From positions 1 through 64,000 of the forward strand of contig JAVXUO010000875.1 of NCBI GenBank assembly GCA_033065855.1: a stretch of DNA of 64,000 bases. Reading direction: 5' to 3'. Positions 55,848 to 64,000 of this stretch are shown one piece after another (the first letter of the stretch is position 1; every line of letters begins with the position of its first letter). Under the pieces are notes generated by a model, which searched no databases, was not told the DNA's origin, and saw only the letters and a list, made by a program, of their open reading frames with translations. Position numbers and translations under genes: made by a program. This stretch comes from Escallonia rubra (lineage: Eukaryota > Streptophyta > Magnoliopsida > Escalloniales > Escalloniaceae).

Positions 55848-56579
55848 TGATGCCAAGGAAAGTGGGTTCGTACTTACGTGGAGGTGCCACAAAGGCTGCA
55901 GTCCGAGTCAGCTTCCAAGTATGTAAAGTGAGAGACAGCAAGGGTGGAACAAGAGTAGAGACCAAGGGCTTCCCAGACAGAACTCGAGGGTGGCAGTGCT
56001 GCGAGGGCGATAGCGCGAGATGAATACACGATGACAGTCACAGTCCGATGCTTAGGTCCAGAGTCAGGGTGCTGTATGTTTCTCTCTCTAGAATTCTAGA
56101 GTGAGAAAGTGAAAATATTATGAAAATGTCCAAATGTTATCTCCTGTCCCAAATGAATTCTCAAGACCTCTATTTATAGAGATTGAGATGATGATGTCAT
56201 TAACCGACACGTGGCGCTCCCTGGGAGTGACACGTCACCGGGGGGTCCACGAGTGCCGGTGCTCCATGGACTGTCAGATCGCATATTCAACCGGCCTGCT
56301 CCTCACAGCGTCGCTCTGTCTGTCTGGAAAGACTGGCTCCCACCGCATCGGTGTGGCCAGAGAACCCCCTTGATCTAGCCTCCAATCCAAGCCCTTGCGG
56401 AGTCCCACAGGCCTGGCAGCGGTGGGGAAGACCCGACGCCCAACTGCCAGGTGAACTAGGCGCGATGCCCTCCGAAGACCTGCTCCCGTCTCGGAGTGAC
56501 CCGGGGGTCATAGTCCCTAGGGGTGCCGACGCAAGCCCCCAGTGCCGGAGCACGTAGGCCAGTCACGCAGGCACCCTGA

Positions 56580-57170
56580 CGGAGATAGTGTCCCGGAGGA
56601 GTCGTCTATTCCGCAGGCCAAGGTAGCATCCCGGAGGAGCCGTCTACCCGGCCGGCCAAGGTAGCATCCCGGAGGAGCCGTCTACCTGGCAGAAGGGGAG
56701 TTGAAGATCTCCCTGGCAGAGATAGTGTCCCGGAGGAGTCGTCTATTCCGCAGGCCAAGGTAGCATCCCGGAGGAGCCGTCTACCTGGCGGAAGGGGAGT
56801 TGAAGAGCTCCCTGGCAGAGATAGTGTCCCGGAGGAGTCGCATATCCCTGCGGGTGAGTCCTTATGCCGGAGCACTTGGAGCGAGTCAAGGTAGCATCCC
56901 GGAGGAGCCGTCTACCTGGCGGAAGGGGAGTTGAAGAGCTCCCTGGCAGAGATAGTGTCCCGGAGGAGTCGCCTATCCCCGCGGGTGAGTCCTTATGCCG
57001 GAGCACTCGGAGCATGTCAAGGTAGCATCCCGGAGGAGCCGTCTACCCGACTGGCCGAGGTAGCATCCCGGAGAAGCCGTCTACCTGGGGAAGGGGAGTT
57101 GAAAAGCTCCCTGGCAGAGATAGTGTCCCGGAGGCATCGCCTATCCCCGCAGACGCTGTACACTCCGGAG
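56580..57170. repeat. 99-bp minisatellite in the LTR
   Basis: The unit contains GATAGTGTCCCGGAGGAGTC, GGTAGCATCCCGGAGGAGCC and AAGGGGAGTTGAAGA. The left LTR has one more unit than the right LTR at the same place: the distance from LTR start to GCACTTGGAGC is 1,034 against 931 bp, of which 99 bp is one unit and 4 bp a separate indel. Confidence 0.9.
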
Positions 57171-57759
57171 AGTGGGTTGAAGCATGTTCCATGACCAAGG
57201 CAAGGTGCACATGGTGTGATGAATGAGTGTGGTGCCCGGGGGCATGATGACATGATTGTGGCGCATGGGCGCGATGAAGTGAGTAAGGTGCCGGGAGCAC
57301 GTCTATGTCAATGGCGCGGCGCATGGGCGCGACGGAGTGCGTAAGGTGCCGGGGGCATGTTTGTGTCAATGGTGGCACATGGGCGCGACAGAGTGCGTAA
57401 GGTGCCGGGGGCACGTTGGTGTCAATGGTGGCGCATGGGCGCAACAGAGTGCGTATAGTGCCGGGGGCACGGTAGTGTGACAGAGAGCCTGGGGGCACGG
57501 CTGTATCAGCGGCGCGGCGCACGGGCGCGGCGAAGTGTTGGAGTGTGATGCCCGGACGTCGGTGACGGGGGTCACGGAGACGACGTCCGGGTGACGGATG
57601 ATGAGCGTCGTGGAGTTGTGTCTGGGCGACGGGGTCGTGGAGTTGTGTCCGGGCGACGGGGGTCGCAGAGTTGTGTCCGGGCGACGGGGGTCGCGGAGTT
57701 GTGTCCGTGCGACGGGGGTCGCGGAGGTGATAGACGACGGACGATGGACGTCGTTAACT

Positions 57760-58190
57760 TGATGTACGAACGGATGTCAGGAGGTTGTTGCAGGACGGAC
57801 GTCGCGAGGTTGATGTACGAACGTCCGTAAGGTGATGCACGACGGACGTCGTGAAGTTGATGTACGAACGGACGTCGGGAGGTTGTTGCAGGACGGACGT
57901 CGCGAGGTTGATGTACGAACGTCCGTAAGGTGATGCACGACGGACGTCGCGAGGTTGATGTACGAACGTCCGTAAGGTGATGCACGACGGACGTCGCGAG
58001 GTTGATGTACGAACGTCCGTAAGGTGATGCACGACGGACGTCGGGAGGTTGATGTACGAACGTCCGTAAGGTGATGCACGACGGACGTCGCGAGGTTGAT
58101 GTACGAACGTCCGTAAGGTGATGCACGACGGACGTCGCGAGGTTGATGTACGAACGTCCGTAAGGTGATGCACGACGGACCTCGTGAGGT
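57760..58190. repeat. 47-bp minisatellite in the LTR
   Basis: GGTTGATGTACGAACGTCCG starts at 57,906, 57,953, 58,000, 58,047, 58,094 and 58,141 (47-bp spacing), with variant units before 57,906. Each unit holds ACGTCCGT and ACGGACGT, which are reverse complements, so it can fold. Confidence 0.93.
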
Positions 58191-58625
58191 TGATGCATGG
58201 TCCCTTGAAGAGAAGTGAAAATGCTATGTATGGAGACCAAAGGCCAACCCTTCGGGGAAGGCCAAGGCCAACCTCAAGGGGAGGCCGAGGCCGACCCCCA
58301 TGGGGAGGCCGAGGCCGACCCCAAGGGGAAGGCCAAGGCCGAGGCCGACCCCAAGGGGGAGGCCAAGGCCAACTTCCTTGGGCAAATGCCATGACGCATT
58401 GACGGACAACGTGCGAAGTGCGACGGTCGAAGCGTGATGCGGCGTCGCACGATGATGAGTTTCTTGGCGACGAAGTCGCGTAGAAGAAGTAAGAAGTGCA
58501 CGTGACTTGAGCGTGCACGCTTTGACCGGTTGTGAGCGTTGAAAATGTCTGTTGCTTGTGCGGACGCGTCATGCAAAATGGGACCGTAGTGGGCCTTTGG
58601 GTGCGACCATAATAGGTTGGGAACA

Positions 58626-58639
58626 TAAGCCCCCTGCGT
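58626..58639 (-). promoter_or_regulatory. Polypurine tract of the Gypsy-type element
   Basis: Minus-strand ACGCAGGGGGCTTA directly before the LTR start TGTTCCCAACC. It fixes the LTR boundary and the element's orientation. Confidence 0.8.
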
Positions 58640-61262
58640 GTGGTGTGCGTGGAGGGGTAACCCGAGCGGGCACCGCACGCATAAACAATTAGGAAGATTT
58701 TATGTTGTTTGGCTAGAGTGTTGTTGAGGTCGTCTGCATGATGATGATGAAGAGTAGGTGGCTCGAGCCACCTCGTGCACCACCTACGAAAGCTTGGAAT
58801 GCTTGGGGGTTGAGACCAAGGCACGATGACAGGGCGCAGGGGCGCGAGCATGTAAACGGCGCCCGGGCGACGGACGACGAGTGTCGCGGAGACGTCACCC
58901 GGGCAATTGGCGACAAGCGTCGTGAAGACGGCGCACGGGCGCTGGCGACGAGCATTGGACAATGAATAGGAGTAAGTGGTTCGAGCTATCTCGCGCACCA
59001 CCTACCAAGGGCGTTGATGTCGAGGGACATCGTCATGAGGGGCGCGACAAGGGCGCGGCCGGACGTCGCGATGCGGGGGCAATCCACGACGAGCGCATAT
59101 GCGTGGGCAATGTATGTCGGTCAAATACGTTGATGTTAGGGACGTCGGGACGAGGGGCGCGACAAAGGCGCGGTCGGGCGTCGCGATGCAGGGGCAGTCC
59201 ACGACGGGCGCGAGGGCGCGAGAATGGAAGGCGATCGATGTTGCAAGCAAAAAAAATAAATTTTTTTTTTTAAGTGCTTGGCCTTGGATGTCGGGGCTCG
59301 GTCGTTGGGTGAATGCGGGCAAGCCGAAGTTGGCGGGGTGGACTTAGGTGTGGTGACCGAAGGGAAGAAGTTAGGGGTTTGAAGAAAATGAGAGATGAAG
59401 GGGTTCTTGAAGGTGATGGTTATGGCTTTGGGAAGGCCAAAAATAGGTGGCCTTGATGGTGGCCAAAATGTGGAGGGTCGGCCTCGGGGTTGGCAAGGAA
59501 AGAAGGGGGGCGAGGCCGAGGGTGGAGAGGAAGAGGTGGCCGAGGCCGAGCTTGGGGAGAAGGGGCGAGGGGAAGTGGGAAGAAGGGGGAGGAAGGGGGA
59601 TGGCGGCGGCGGTGGGGTGCCGCGGTGGCCGAGGTCGAGGGGTAGGGGGAGGGGAAGGAAGGGGAAGAGGGGAGAGAGAGGAAAGGGGAAGGGAGGGGGA
59701 GGGCCGAGGCCGAGGGGGTAGGGGGAGGGATGGCCGAGGCCGAAGGGGGATGGGGGAGGAAGGGGGAAGGGAGGCGGTGGCGGTGGGGTGCCGCGGTGGC
59801 CGAGGCCGAGGGGTAGGGGGAGGGGAAGGAAGGGGAAGAGGAAGAGGGGAGAGAGAGGAAAGGGGAAGGGAGGGCCGAGGCCGAGGGGGTAGGGGGAGGG
59901 ATGGCAGAGGCCGAAGAGGGATGCGGGAGGAAGGGGGAGGGGAGAGAGAGGAATGGGGAAGGGAGGGGGAGGGCCGAGGCCGAGGGGGTAGGGGGAGGGA
60001 GGGCCGAGGCCGAAGGGGGAGGGGGGGAGGGGAGGGAGGGGGAGGAAGGGGAAAGGTGGGGCGGCGTGGTGAGAAGAAGAAGAAAGAAGAAGAAAGGGGA
60101 AGAAGTGAGGGCGGCGGCGGCGGCGGCGGGGTGCCGCGGGTAGCCGGTGGCGGGCGGAAGGAGGTGCGGTCGGGGGGTCGTCGCCGGCGAGGGAGATGCT
60201 TGGTAGGAGGCCAAAGGGGGCGCCGCAAGGAGAAGAGGGCGGCGGCCGCGCATGGTGTGTAGAGAAGGAGAAAGAGAAAGAGAAAGAGATGGGGAAAAAA
60301 ATTAAGGTTTGGTGAATTAGGGTTTTTTTGGGTAAAACGGGTCTGGATCCGGGTTGGGTCGGGTACACCACAGAGAGGGAATGGGCGCGGGTCGGGCGTG
60401 CGGGTCGGTTCGGGTTCGCGGGTAGGGTTTCCAGATTTTTTTGAAATTTGAAATTCAAATAAAATAATAATATATAAATTTTTTTTTTTGCAGCCCTAAG
60501 GAGGGAGCCCCCAAGAATATTTTCACAATTGCAAGATGAGAGTGAGAGAAATGGGATGGGAGAAGATGAAGCATTTTTCATAAGAGAGAAGTTGTTTATG
60601 AAGTGGGGAAAATGGTGATGGGGTGTTGGATGGTGAGGGAGAAGAGTGAAAGTGTGAGAGGGAGAGTGATGAGAGCATGAATGTGGGGAGGATGTGGGGA
60701 GATGAAAAACTTGAAAATTTTTCTAAGTGTTGAAATTTTTTTTTTTGAGCTCGGGCAAGGATGCCGAGGGAGACCACTGAGGATGATCATCGATGACCGG
60801 TTGCGAAAAAAAATGAAAATTTTTCTAAGTGTTGGGCTAAGACAAGGATGCCGAGGGAGACCACTGAGGATGATCATCGATGATCGGTTGCGAAAAAAAT
60901 GAAATTTTTTCTAAGTGTTGGAAAAGTGAATGCAGGATGATAATGCGACCGTAGTAGCGCGGCTCGAGCCACCCCGCGCACCACGTACCAAGTCATTGCA
61001 ATGTGAGACCGAAGGGATTGGGAAGGGGTGAAGCCCCCAAGGGAGTGGGTGATGGCAAGAAGGGTGATGGCAAGAAGGGTGATATCAATAGACTTGTGCA
61101 AGATCAATGTAGCTTGAAAATTTTCTAAGTCTGGAAAATGTAACTTCATTGATAACGAAGGATAGGCAACATGCCTTGATACATGGGTATGGAAACTTGT
61201 AAAATGAACGAAAAAATTACAAGTGTGAAAAATGCACTAAGGCATGCCCTTATGTCCCGTAC
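58640..61262 (-). other. Non-coding internal region of the Gypsy-type element, G-rich on the plus strand
   Basis: About 59,400-60,250 is almost all G and A on the plus strand (GGGGGAGGG, GGCCGAGGCCGA, GGTAGGGGGAGGGGAAGG), repeated about every 175 bp. Long open frames exist on both strands only because such sequence lacks stops; their products are Gly/Arg/Glu- or Pro/Ser-only. About 60,725-60,915 holds two ~95-bp copies (AGGATGCCGAGGGAGACCAC, GATGATCATCGATGA). No pol domain was seen on either strand. Confidence 0.7.
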
Positions 61263-63002
61263 TTAGAGTTTGAGCTCTCCGGACGCAATCTTGTCGGCGA
61301 AGACAAACTTGAGGCCCCTGCACCACTTGAGGCCATGACCGACCTTTCGATGATAGGGGCAGTAGTTGTGATGGGCTAAGTCTTCCGGGGTAGGTTCACT
61401 GTCGACATTGGGCAGGGTTATGGCATTGTCGTCGATCCATGTCTCGAGGAGATTTCTAACAGTATTTAAGTCACACGGGTATTCCGGGGCAGGCATCGGC
61501 TGCCCTCTCTTGTCAGGACGCCCGTCCCTTCCTTGGGACTGACGCTTGCGGCCGTAGTCGTCGTTACTAGCTGCTTCCGTCGTCGTGGCCAAGGCAATAT
61601 GAGGTTGGGGCTTTGGAGTCTTTGACGGACCGACCGAGTCATAGGTGCGTCGTGCAGCTTCCTTGAGATGTCTCCAAGACCGAAGCTGGAGGTTTTCAAG
61701 GTAGACCCTGTAGGTGTCCTTCATGTTCTTGATGCAAATGGGTACAAGGGCTTCATCTTTGCTGAAGTCAGTGCACTCCAAGCACTTGTGATGAAATCGC
61801 GTAACATAGGTGTTGAGGTCTTCCCCGGGATTCTGGCGGATCCCGGCAATGTCAACGATGGTCACACGTTCCGTCTCATAGTGAAACTTGTCAAGGAAAA
61901 GCTGGACCATGTCGGACCATGAGTGGATAGTACTGTCAGGAATCTGATAATACCAAGAGTAGGCGAGGCCAGTCAGGGACTTGTGAAATTCCCGAAGCTT
62001 CAAAGTGTCGTCTTCCCCGTAGTGCTCGAGGGAGCCAGCAAAACGGGTGAGATGCTCGCGGGCGTTGCCTTCTTTGCCATTGAACAAAGTGAAGGATGGT
62101 TGCTTGTACTTGACAGGGTAGGGCTTAGTAGCGAGGCTGCCAGAGCAAGGAGCATGGCCTGACAGCTTGGAGGGGGAGTGGGGTAAGGATGACTGCTTGA
62201 GACGGTGAAGGAGGGCATCTAAGTCATGCTTGGTGACGTACGACGCATGTGAGGGTTTGTGCCCTGTCGTGATGATCCGAGCACCAGAGCCCCCAGACGG
62301 TACAACCTGAGGCATTGAGGGGATGACGATGGTAGAGAGGGGTTGGTGGTGGTGAGCAACTTGTTGGGGCATGGTTTGTACATGGGTAGTGTCAGCTGCT
62401 GGAGGCCGGTCGTCAGGAAAGGTCGACTGGAGTAAGCCGGGGGAATGACTTGTGTTTAGGTTTCGACTAGTTATGTTCGGGTTAGGCTCCATCTCAATTG
62501 ATTCGTGAGTCTCCGAAGTGCTTCGAGCAAGGGCAATGCATGGCGCCGGGGGCTGAGGTGCCGCGAGTCCTACTGTCGAGGGCCCGGAGGACCAAGGCAG
62601 CGGTGGTCGCGACACTGGGGCCTGAGCAGTGTCCAAAACTAGCCCAGGCCTTGAAGGTTGGATATGAGCATGAGGGGCCAAACCTGGATCTTGGGATAAC
62701 ACGGGGTGAGTAATGGGCACAGGGTGCAGAGCTCTAAGGCTTTGGGAAATCGGTGATTGTGAAGTCAAGACTTGGATTGATTTTTGCATTTCCACCATGG
62801 CTGTCATAAGAGTGGCTATAGTGGGCGAAAACTGCTGGATGGCCGCGTTGACTGCAACTTGTATGTCAGGTGCGGAAGTTTGTGGCTGGTCTTGGAGACG
62901 CATAGCACTAGTCCCTTCTTGTTCGCCGAGGTGATCCTCCTCTTGTACGGTGTGGATAAGGCCCTGGCTGGCAGCCCTCGTAGCTTTTCGTTGTCTAGGC
63001 AT
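61263..63002 (-). CDS. Retrotransposon Gag polyprotein (Ty3/Gypsy-type)
   Basis: ATG at 63,002 (MPRQRKATRAASQGLIHTVQ) gives 579 residues. The open frame extends upstream across the PBS into the LTR, so this later Met is the sensible start. Residues 1-260 are Ser/Pro/Gln-rich and low in structure. The retrotrans_gag core follows: FTLFNGKEGNAREHLTRFAG, LTGLAYSWYYQIPDSTIHSW, FLDKFHYETERVTIVDIAGI and GEDLNTYVTRFHHKCLEC. Near the C-terminus YCPYHRKVGHGLKWCRGL is a C-C-H-C-like knuckle (C..H....GH....C) expected to bind RNA. The stop at 61,263-61,265 ends Gag with no protease fusion. Gag forms the particle in which the transcript is copied. The intact frame suggests recent activity or selection to keep Gag. 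Confidence 0.88.
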   Translation of the reverse strand: MPRQRKATRAASQGLIHTVQEEDHLGEQEGTSAMRLQDQPQTSAPDIQVAVNAAIQQFSPTIATLMTAMVEMQKSIQVLTSQSPISQSLRALHPVPITHPVLSQDPGLAPHAHIQPSRPGLVLDTAQAPVSRPPLPWSSGPSTVGLAAPQPPAPCIALARSTSETHESIEMEPNPNITSRNLNTSHSPGLLQSTFPDDRPPAADTTHVQTMPQQVAHHHQPLSTIVIPSMPQVVPSGGSGARIITTGHKPSHASYVTKHDLDALLHRLKQSSLPHSPSKLSGHAPCSGSLATKPYPVKYKQPSFTLFNGKEGNAREHLTRFAGSLEHYGEDDTLKLREFHKSLTGLAYSWYYQIPDSTIHSWSDMVQLFLDKFHYETERVTIVDIAGIRQNPGEDLNTYVTRFHHKCLECTDFSKDEALVPICIKNMKDTYRVYLENLQLRSWRHLKEAARRTYDSVGPSKTPKPQPHIALATTTEAASNDDYGRKRQSQGRDGRPDKRGQPMPAPEYPCDLNTVRNLLETWIDDNAITLPNVDSEPTPEDLAHHNYCPYHRKVGHGLKWCRGLKFVFADKIASGELKL

Positions 63003-63049
63003 GGAGACTGAGTGCGGAAGATAGACAGACTGCAGTACGATGCTCACCT

Positions 63050-63068
63050 CCCCAGCGAGTCGCCAAAA
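63050..63068 (-). promoter_or_regulatory. Primer binding site of the Gypsy-type element
   Basis: Minus-strand TTTTGGCGACTCGCTGGGG follows directly on the LTR end …TTGGCATCA. Similar TGGCGACTC-type sites are known in plant Gypsy elements. I do not name the tRNA. Confidence 0.75.
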
Positions 63069-64000
63069 TGATGCCAAGGAAAGTGGGTTCGTACTTACGT
63101 GGAGGTGCCACAAAGGCTGCAGTCCGAGTCAGCTTCCAAGTATGTAAAGTGAGAGACAGCAAGGGTGGAACAAGGGCAGAGACCAAGGGCTTCCCAGACA
63201 GAACTCGAGGGTGGCAGTGCTGCGAGGGCGATAGCGCGAGATGAATACACGATGACAGTCACAGTCCGATGCTTAGGTCCAGAGTCAGGGTGCTGTATGT
63301 TTCTCTCTCTAGAATTCTAGAGTGAGAAAGTGAAAATGTTCTGAAAATGTCCAAATGTTATCCTCCCAAATGAATTCTCAAGACCTCTATTTATAGAGAT
63401 TGAGATGATGATGTCATTAACCGACACGTGGCGCTCCCCGGGAGTGACACGTCACCGGGGGGTCCACGAGTGCCGGTGCTCCATGGACTGTCAGATCGCA
63501 TATTCAACCGGCCTGCTCCTCACAGCGTCGCTCTGTCTGTCTGAGACGACTGGCTCCCACCGCATCGGTGTGGCCAGAGAACCCCCTTGATCTAGCCTCC
63601 AATCCAAGCCCTTGCGGAGTCCCACAGGCCTGGCAGCGGTGGGGAAGACCCGACGCCCAACTGCCAGGTGAACTAGGCGCGATGCCCTCCGAAGACCTGC
63701 TCCCGTCTCGGAGTGACCCGGGGGTCATAGTCCCTAGGGGTGCCGACGCAAGCCCCCAGTGCCGGAGCACGTAGGCCAGTCACGCAGGCACCCTGACGGA
63801 GATAGTGTCCCGGAGGAGTCGTCTATTCCGCAGGCCAAGGTAGCATCCCGGAGGAGCCGTCTACCCGGCCGGCCAAGGTAGCATCCCGGAGGAGCCGTCT
63901 ACCTGGCGGAAGGGGAGTTGAAGAGCTCCCTGGCAGAGATAGTGTCCCGGAGGAGTCGCCTATCCCTGCGGGTGAGTCCTTATGCCGGAGCACTTGGAGC
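63069..64000 (-). repeat. 5' LTR of the Gypsy-type element (partial, cut by the window end)
   Basis: First 932 bp of the right LTR, matching 55,848-56,882 with a few substitutions, a 4-bp indel and one 99-bp unit fewer. The minus-strand TATAAATA at 63,388-63,395 is the likely promoter of the element's RNA. Confidence 0.9.

Larger units (their letters stand above)
55848..58625 (-). repeat. 3' LTR of the Gypsy-type element, 2.78 kb, minisatellite-rich
   Basis: It starts TGATGCC and ends GGTTGGGAACA on the plus strand (TG…CA termini). It is built from successive arrays: 99-bp units (56,580-57,170), ~57-bp units (57,250-57,500), 28-bp units (57,600-57,730), 47-bp units (57,760-58,190) and a GGCCAAGGCC/GGCCGAGGCC-rich tract (58,240-58,380). 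A minus-strand TATA, TATAAATA (56,171-56,178), sits in a palindrome CTCTATTTATAGAG. Confidence 0.88.
55848..64000 (-). mobile_element. Non-autonomous Gypsy-type LTR retrotransposon with gag only (TR-GAG-like), runs off the window
   Basis: The left LTR (55,848-58,625) and the start of the right LTR (63,069-64,000+) begin TGATGCCAAGGAAAGTGGG. The element reads leftwards: PBS TGGCGACTCGCTGGGG just inside the right LTR, gag at 63,002-61,263, then ~2.6 kb of non-coding low-complexity DNA, and the polypurine GCAGGGGGCTTA abutting the left LTR. The internal region (4.4 kb) has no protease, RT, RNase H or integrase, so it is a gag-only element that would need pol from a relative. The LTRs differ by a few substitutions and small indels plus one 99-bp repeat unit. 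The far TSD is outside the window. Confidence 0.9.

Noticed and set aside
57754..59001. 415-codon minus-strand frame with repeated LTDVRTSTSRRPS peptide
   Set aside because: The peptide repeats reflect the 47-bp minisatellite inside an LTR, and the frame crosses the LTR/PPT boundary, so it cannot be one gene.
59136..60581. 481-codon minus-strand open frame (and 270-285-codon frames on both strands)
   Set aside because: It lies in a G+A/C+T tract without stops. The products are only Pro/Ser/Leu or Gly/Arg/Glu, and several frames on both strands are open at once, so composition explains it.
63003..63113. Upstream extension of the Gag frame (MWHLHVSTNP start)
   Set aside because: It would begin within the LTR and translate across the PBS. 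The Met at 63,002 is the natural start.

Overview
This is plant nuclear DNA, almost certainly from a eudicot. The evidence is GT-AG introns, CC-NB-LRR resistance genes of the RPS2/At4g27190 type, FAR1-type and plant-mobile-domain transposon genes, plant L1 LINEs and Ty3/Gypsy LTR elements. I cannot name the species; an asterid or Ericales origin is only an impression. There is one unresolved base (N at 11,295). I see no tRNA, rRNA or CRISPR locus, and no bacterial operon structure.

Layout. (1) 1-8.4 kb is a transposon graveyard: a decayed element with a plant mobile domain (PMD) gene and a Ulp1/C48 protease gene, an antisense FAR1-type transposase, and PIF/Harbinger remains (transposase tail plus a Myb/SANT ORF) split by a Stowaway MITE. 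(2) 9.1-10.0 kb is a 900-bp hAT-type element with an 8-bp target duplication. (3) 10.9-20.9 kb is a duplicated ~560-bp segment flanking an L1 LINE that lacks its 3' half, and a young 4.4-kb non-coding LTR element (LARD) with LTRs, TSD, PBS and PPT. (4) 21.7-23.6 kb is an LRR-only NLR relative. (5) 23.9-29.3 kb is a Helitron-like element with ~0.7-kb internal repeats. (6) 29.4-55.6 kb is a large inverted duplication. Two intact ~1,020-codon CC-NB-LRR genes (called NLR-A and NLR-B here) lie head to head, 18.5 kb apart, on arms of 6.4 and 7.2 kb. The spacer holds a three-copy ~2.5-kb segmental duplication, a 166-bp hairpin satellite, MITEs and a LINE 3' fragment. (7) 55.8-64.0 kb is a Gypsy-type LTR element (3' LTR, internal region with gag only, start of the 5' LTR) whose 2.8-kb LTR is built largely from minisatellites; it runs off the window.

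Host genes. Only three look potentially functional as host genes: the two full-length NLRs (30,179-33,232 minus; 51,776-54,850 plus) and the LRR-only gene (21,752-23,560 minus). All three have a Helitron-type 3' terminus (hairpin plus CTAG) within about 1 kb upstream, on the gene's own strand. The pair would be intracellular immune receptors. Both carry a Leu-His-Lys in place of the canonical MHD motif. Their LRR halves are far more alike than their CC and NB halves, which suggests gene conversion. The rest of the window is mobile DNA in various stages of decay, and the inverted arms give clean empty-site comparisons for dating insertions.
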